Notes under the pieces: model-generated
Told to the model about the DNA's origin: nothing
Seen by the model: the letters and a program-made list of their open reading frames with translations, nothing else
Database searches by the model: none
In this document: positions 61,200 to 64,000 of the stretch, piece by piece
How the letters are laid out: each line of letters begins with the position of its first letter
Position numbering within the stretch: position 1 is the first letter of the stretch
Program-made: the position numbers and the translations under genes
Source of the DNA: Symbiodinium natans
Taxonomy: Eukaryota > Sar > Dinophyceae > Suessiales > Symbiodiniaceae
Length of the DNA stretch: 64,000 bases
Reading direction: 5' to 3'
NCBI GenBank assembly: GCA_905221605.1
Contig: CAJNDS010000644.1
Span: 1-64,000, forward strand

Positions 61200-62500
61200 T
61201 CTCCAGTACGAGCCGATGCTGCCATGGCAGCATTGCCCTTGGTGATTGTGGGACCCATGCGAGTCCCAGGACTCTGTTTGCTTGGGATTGCTTGGGTCCT
61301 GGGCTGACTGCGCTTCATGCACCCCGAAGCTCAGGCACGACCTTGAAGCGCGCGGCTTCAAGCCATCCGGAGTGGACTACACCTTCTCCAACTGCCTAGG
61401 CCTCCTCTTTGGCTTCTTGTGGGTTCTGGGAAGCGTCTGACTCTTGTGCCACTCGACTGAAGCTTGAGAAACTTCAGTGAGGGTCCATGCTTCGGGTCCC
61501 TAAGCTTTGGGTGGAGGTATTTTCCTGTGCTCCACCACGTACCTGCTCATTGCTAGCGGCTGGAAGAGGTGAGGTGCCAACTTGTTCTGTGTCTTTCAGT
61601 GGGGCTGCTCACGTGGATTCGAAAATGGTTTGATCAAGGTGAAGTCTCTCCGGTGTAGCTTGGGGCATCTTTCTGTTCTTGTCGCTGATGTCTCCAAGCA
61701 GTCGGCGCCAGCACTAAGAAGGCCGCCTCTACAAAATTGGCCTTTGCTTCCAAAGCTCGATCGCCGCCCTGAAAACACGCCCAAGCCAGGCTCACGCGGC
61801 AGCCCCTGCAGAAGCCGGTGTTGCGGCCCCCACTGCTGGCGGGGGTCATGTGGACCATGTGCTCCTGCGTTCATGGGGGATCGGGGGGATCTCGGGAGCT
61901 TTGAAGGCTTTCAAGACGTAAACGGCGGGCTCTTCGGGTTTGGGCTCGTGGCGCATGGTTCCCGCAATGACTTCCGGAGAGTGTTGCGGGTCAGCACCTG
62001 TCGGGGGTCTTGCGCTGAGACGTCGAAGACTGGTGCTTTAGCTGTCCCACGAAACTCCAAGTGAGCCGCGCCACAGCCCTGAAACCCCTCTGGGCCTGCT
62101 GCCATCACTTGTAAAGTATGCTGATTCTCCATGAAACCGCCTCTCCTAGCCGAGGGCCTGCTCCTGCCAGCTCTATGCGATGACGCAGCTGCCGCAACAA
62201 GCCCGCAGAAGTCCCATCAAAGGTTGAGAGCCGATTGAGTCGTGGGTTTCGGGTGCGGGAGCCTTCCTGGGGCCTTCTTCGAACTCAGATTTGCAGAGCC
62301 CAACTCGACGTGTCCCTTGGGTCACGGAGCCAACGCAGCCAAGGTATGCAGTCGCGTACTGTCTCGTCGTGGGCGGTGGGCTTGCTGTGAGCCTCCTCTG
62401 GGGCACCCTTGTCTTTGGAGAGGCTGGCTGGGGGGTGAGAAACAAGAGCTGTCGAGGGCGAAGCGCTAAGCGGCCGATTCTGAGTGTCTCACGCACTTTT
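61200..62500 (+). CDS. Candidate exons of a multi-pass membrane protein (DMT transporter-like)
   Basis: Three plus-strand open pieces have membrane-segment composition. 61203-61305, after a TCTCTCCAG acceptor, contains MAALPLVIVGPMRVPG and GLCLLGIAWVLG. 61324-61440 contains YTFSNCLGLLFGFLWVLGSV. 62346-62460 contains YAVAYCLVVGGGLAVSLLWG followed by TLVFGE. Paired GLL-x-G-x-x-WVLG and LLWG-x-LVFGE motifs recall the drug/metabolite transporter superfamily (TMEM144 / sugar-porter group), but this is resemblance by eye. Frames, introns and ends are not resolved. If correct it would be a membrane carrier with about ten helices. Confidence 0.25.
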
Positions 62501-64000
62501 CAGGTTTGCCACGGTTTGCCTTGGTTCCCCAGCTTCCACAGTGGTAGCCGCCACTACCATGAATCCTGTCCAGAATCGAGCCATGCGGAGGCTGCTGGAC
62601 TTCACAACAAGAAATGCCCATCGCCTCGGTGTCAAGGGCGTTGCGTGAGGATTAAGGTTCCAAGTCTTGTGATGTTTGCTTCGCTGTCTTGGCTTGCATG
62701 GCTTCATGGCCCAAAAGCACTGCTTCATTGAGTGTGCAGAGAGCCTTCGTCTTCGGCCTTTTGTCTTTTTGGTGTGTGGCTGGGTTTCATGTTTCGGCTT
62801 TTGAGCTTGCTTCAATCGGCTTGAGCCCAAACTCGCAGACCTGAATCCCCCCCCGGTCAGCCCACAGCCGAAATCCCGCGAACTGCCCAGCTGGCATCTG
62901 GGGGGGGGCCAGGGGATCTGTTCTTCGTAGACTCTCAAAGAACATAAGTCACCGGTTCTTGCTTGTTTGCCCCTCGTTCTCGGAAAATTTTGGGGCAGTT
63001 CTCTAGGAGATTCTTATGGTATCCAAAGTTTTCCGAACACTGTATACACTTCTTGATGTTGTAGCCACTGTCCTTTTTCATAAGAGGGCCCCAACCCAAG
63101 GATAGAATATTCCAGGTCTCGCCTTGGCCTTCCTCGGAGTTTTCCTGGGCCTGGTGCTGCTGGGCCTCGCTGCATGAGGAGGGCGAAGGGGGGGGGGGGC
63201 AAAGCACACCCCCCCGAAGCAAATCCCAAAGCTGGATTTGGGGCATCGGCGTTTATGGTTGCCGGCTATGCTGGAGGCTGCTGGAGTCTGCATGAGAAAG
63301 TGTCCAGACTCCACGAGGCTCCCTGCTTTCCTGGAAGCTAGGGCTTTGGGAAGGTGCGAGTGGTTTCCGGTTTTGAGCGGCTTTGCCATCTTGAGTCTCA
63401 TGGGCCTCGGTGCATGGAACCGCTCGTGCAGCGCAAAAAAGGCCCGATCGAGGTCAGATGCTCGGCTAGCCCAAGCAGAGTGTCGCCTGCAGGGCATGAG
63501 CAGAGCACTGGTTTTGAGCACAGTTGCAGGTGAATGTTTCTGTGATGGCTGATCTGCGGTTGAAGATCTTTGAAGCCGCTTTGACGTATTCTACAATGGG
63601 AGGCTACGGGAGGCAAGCTTGTATGTGCGATGTCAGGCAAGTGCTCCGATCTTCGTTATGTTGTATTTCTTGTATTTGTCTTCTTTGATTTCTGTGATCG
63701 TTCGATTTTGTTGCTCGTTTTGTTCATTTTTATGTCGTTTCATGTGCATGGCATGTCGTTACATAAGAACATATCCTGGGGTAGATTGGGCCCGGAGTGA
63801 CAGCGGCCGAACATAGGAATATAATAGAACAGAAGTGCAGAAATAGAAGCAGAACGTGGCGTTGAGCACCGGTCCCATTTTCGTGTCGTGTGCCCATGTG
63901 TTGCTTATTTTGGGTTATGTTCTTGTCATTTTTCTGGTTCCTACATTACTTGTAGAAGTTTGAAGGACAAATACGATCTCACAGGGACGGGGGCAGCTCA
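62501..64000. other. No gene recognised
   Basis: A plus-strand piece at about 63360-63480 has a possible membrane segment (WFPVLSGFAILSLMGLGAW) followed by a basic stretch. A G12 run lies at 63189-63200. The last 350 bases are T-rich. Confidence 0.3.

Overview
The window looks like nuclear DNA of a dinoflagellate, most likely a Symbiodiniaceae or other Suessiales relative. The reasons are: a multi-exon ankyrin gene of a type I associate with dinoflagellates (the FVSHQW / RGWCR protein family); genes broken by short introns, some with apparently non-GT donors; degenerate TTTAGGG-type tracts; many simple repeats; and large retroelements whose ORFs lack shared frames. No bacterial operon, rRNA, tRNA or CRISPR array was recognised.

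Layout. 1-9.5 kb is mostly repeats: a purine (GA) tract, a candidate two-exon gene on the minus strand, a 176-bp near-perfect palindrome, a 1.15-kb element with inverted ends, stacked ~100-bp palindromes, and AT microsatellites. 9.9-15.9 kb holds two minus-strand host genes. One encodes a cold-shock / RS / RanBP2-zinc-finger RNA-binding protein, the other a complete ankyrin-repeat protein. 16-23 kb has no gene I can name. 23.2-29.9 kb is a nearly full-length LINE (ORF1; ORF2 with endonuclease, reverse transcriptase and RNase H), broken by frameshifts. A second, 5'-truncated copy lies inverted at 35.1-37.6 kb and a bare 3' tail lies at 32.3 kb. A 178-bp tandem array at 34.3 kb shares a 36-bp block with the LINE leader.

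The main find is at 38,876-50,476: an 11.6-kb, structurally complete tyrosine-recombinase retrotransposon. It has split direct repeats in the order A1 - genes - B1/A2 - B2. It carries five long ORFs: a zinc-binding protein, a tyrosine recombinase, a small Cys-rich protein, a CCCH-finger gag-like protein, and a large protein joining a cytosine-C5 methyltransferase-like domain to reverse transcriptase and RNase H. The element begins and ends with ACG. It sits exactly inside one unit of a 51-bp tandem array that continues on both sides, so the empty site can be read directly. The likely life cycle is: trans-spliced mRNAs give the proteins; RT/RNase H copies the RNA using the B1/A2 junction as template for circle closure; and the recombinase inserts the circle at ACG. 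The methyltransferase domain could mark element or host DNA.

50.6-54 kb holds G-rich minisatellites, an 81-nt poly-G run, CAG/CTG arrays in inverted orientation, and a decayed B1-A2-B2 tail of a related element on the minus strand. 54-64 kb has no confidently recognised gene apart from a weak membrane-transporter candidate on the plus strand at 61-62.5 kb.
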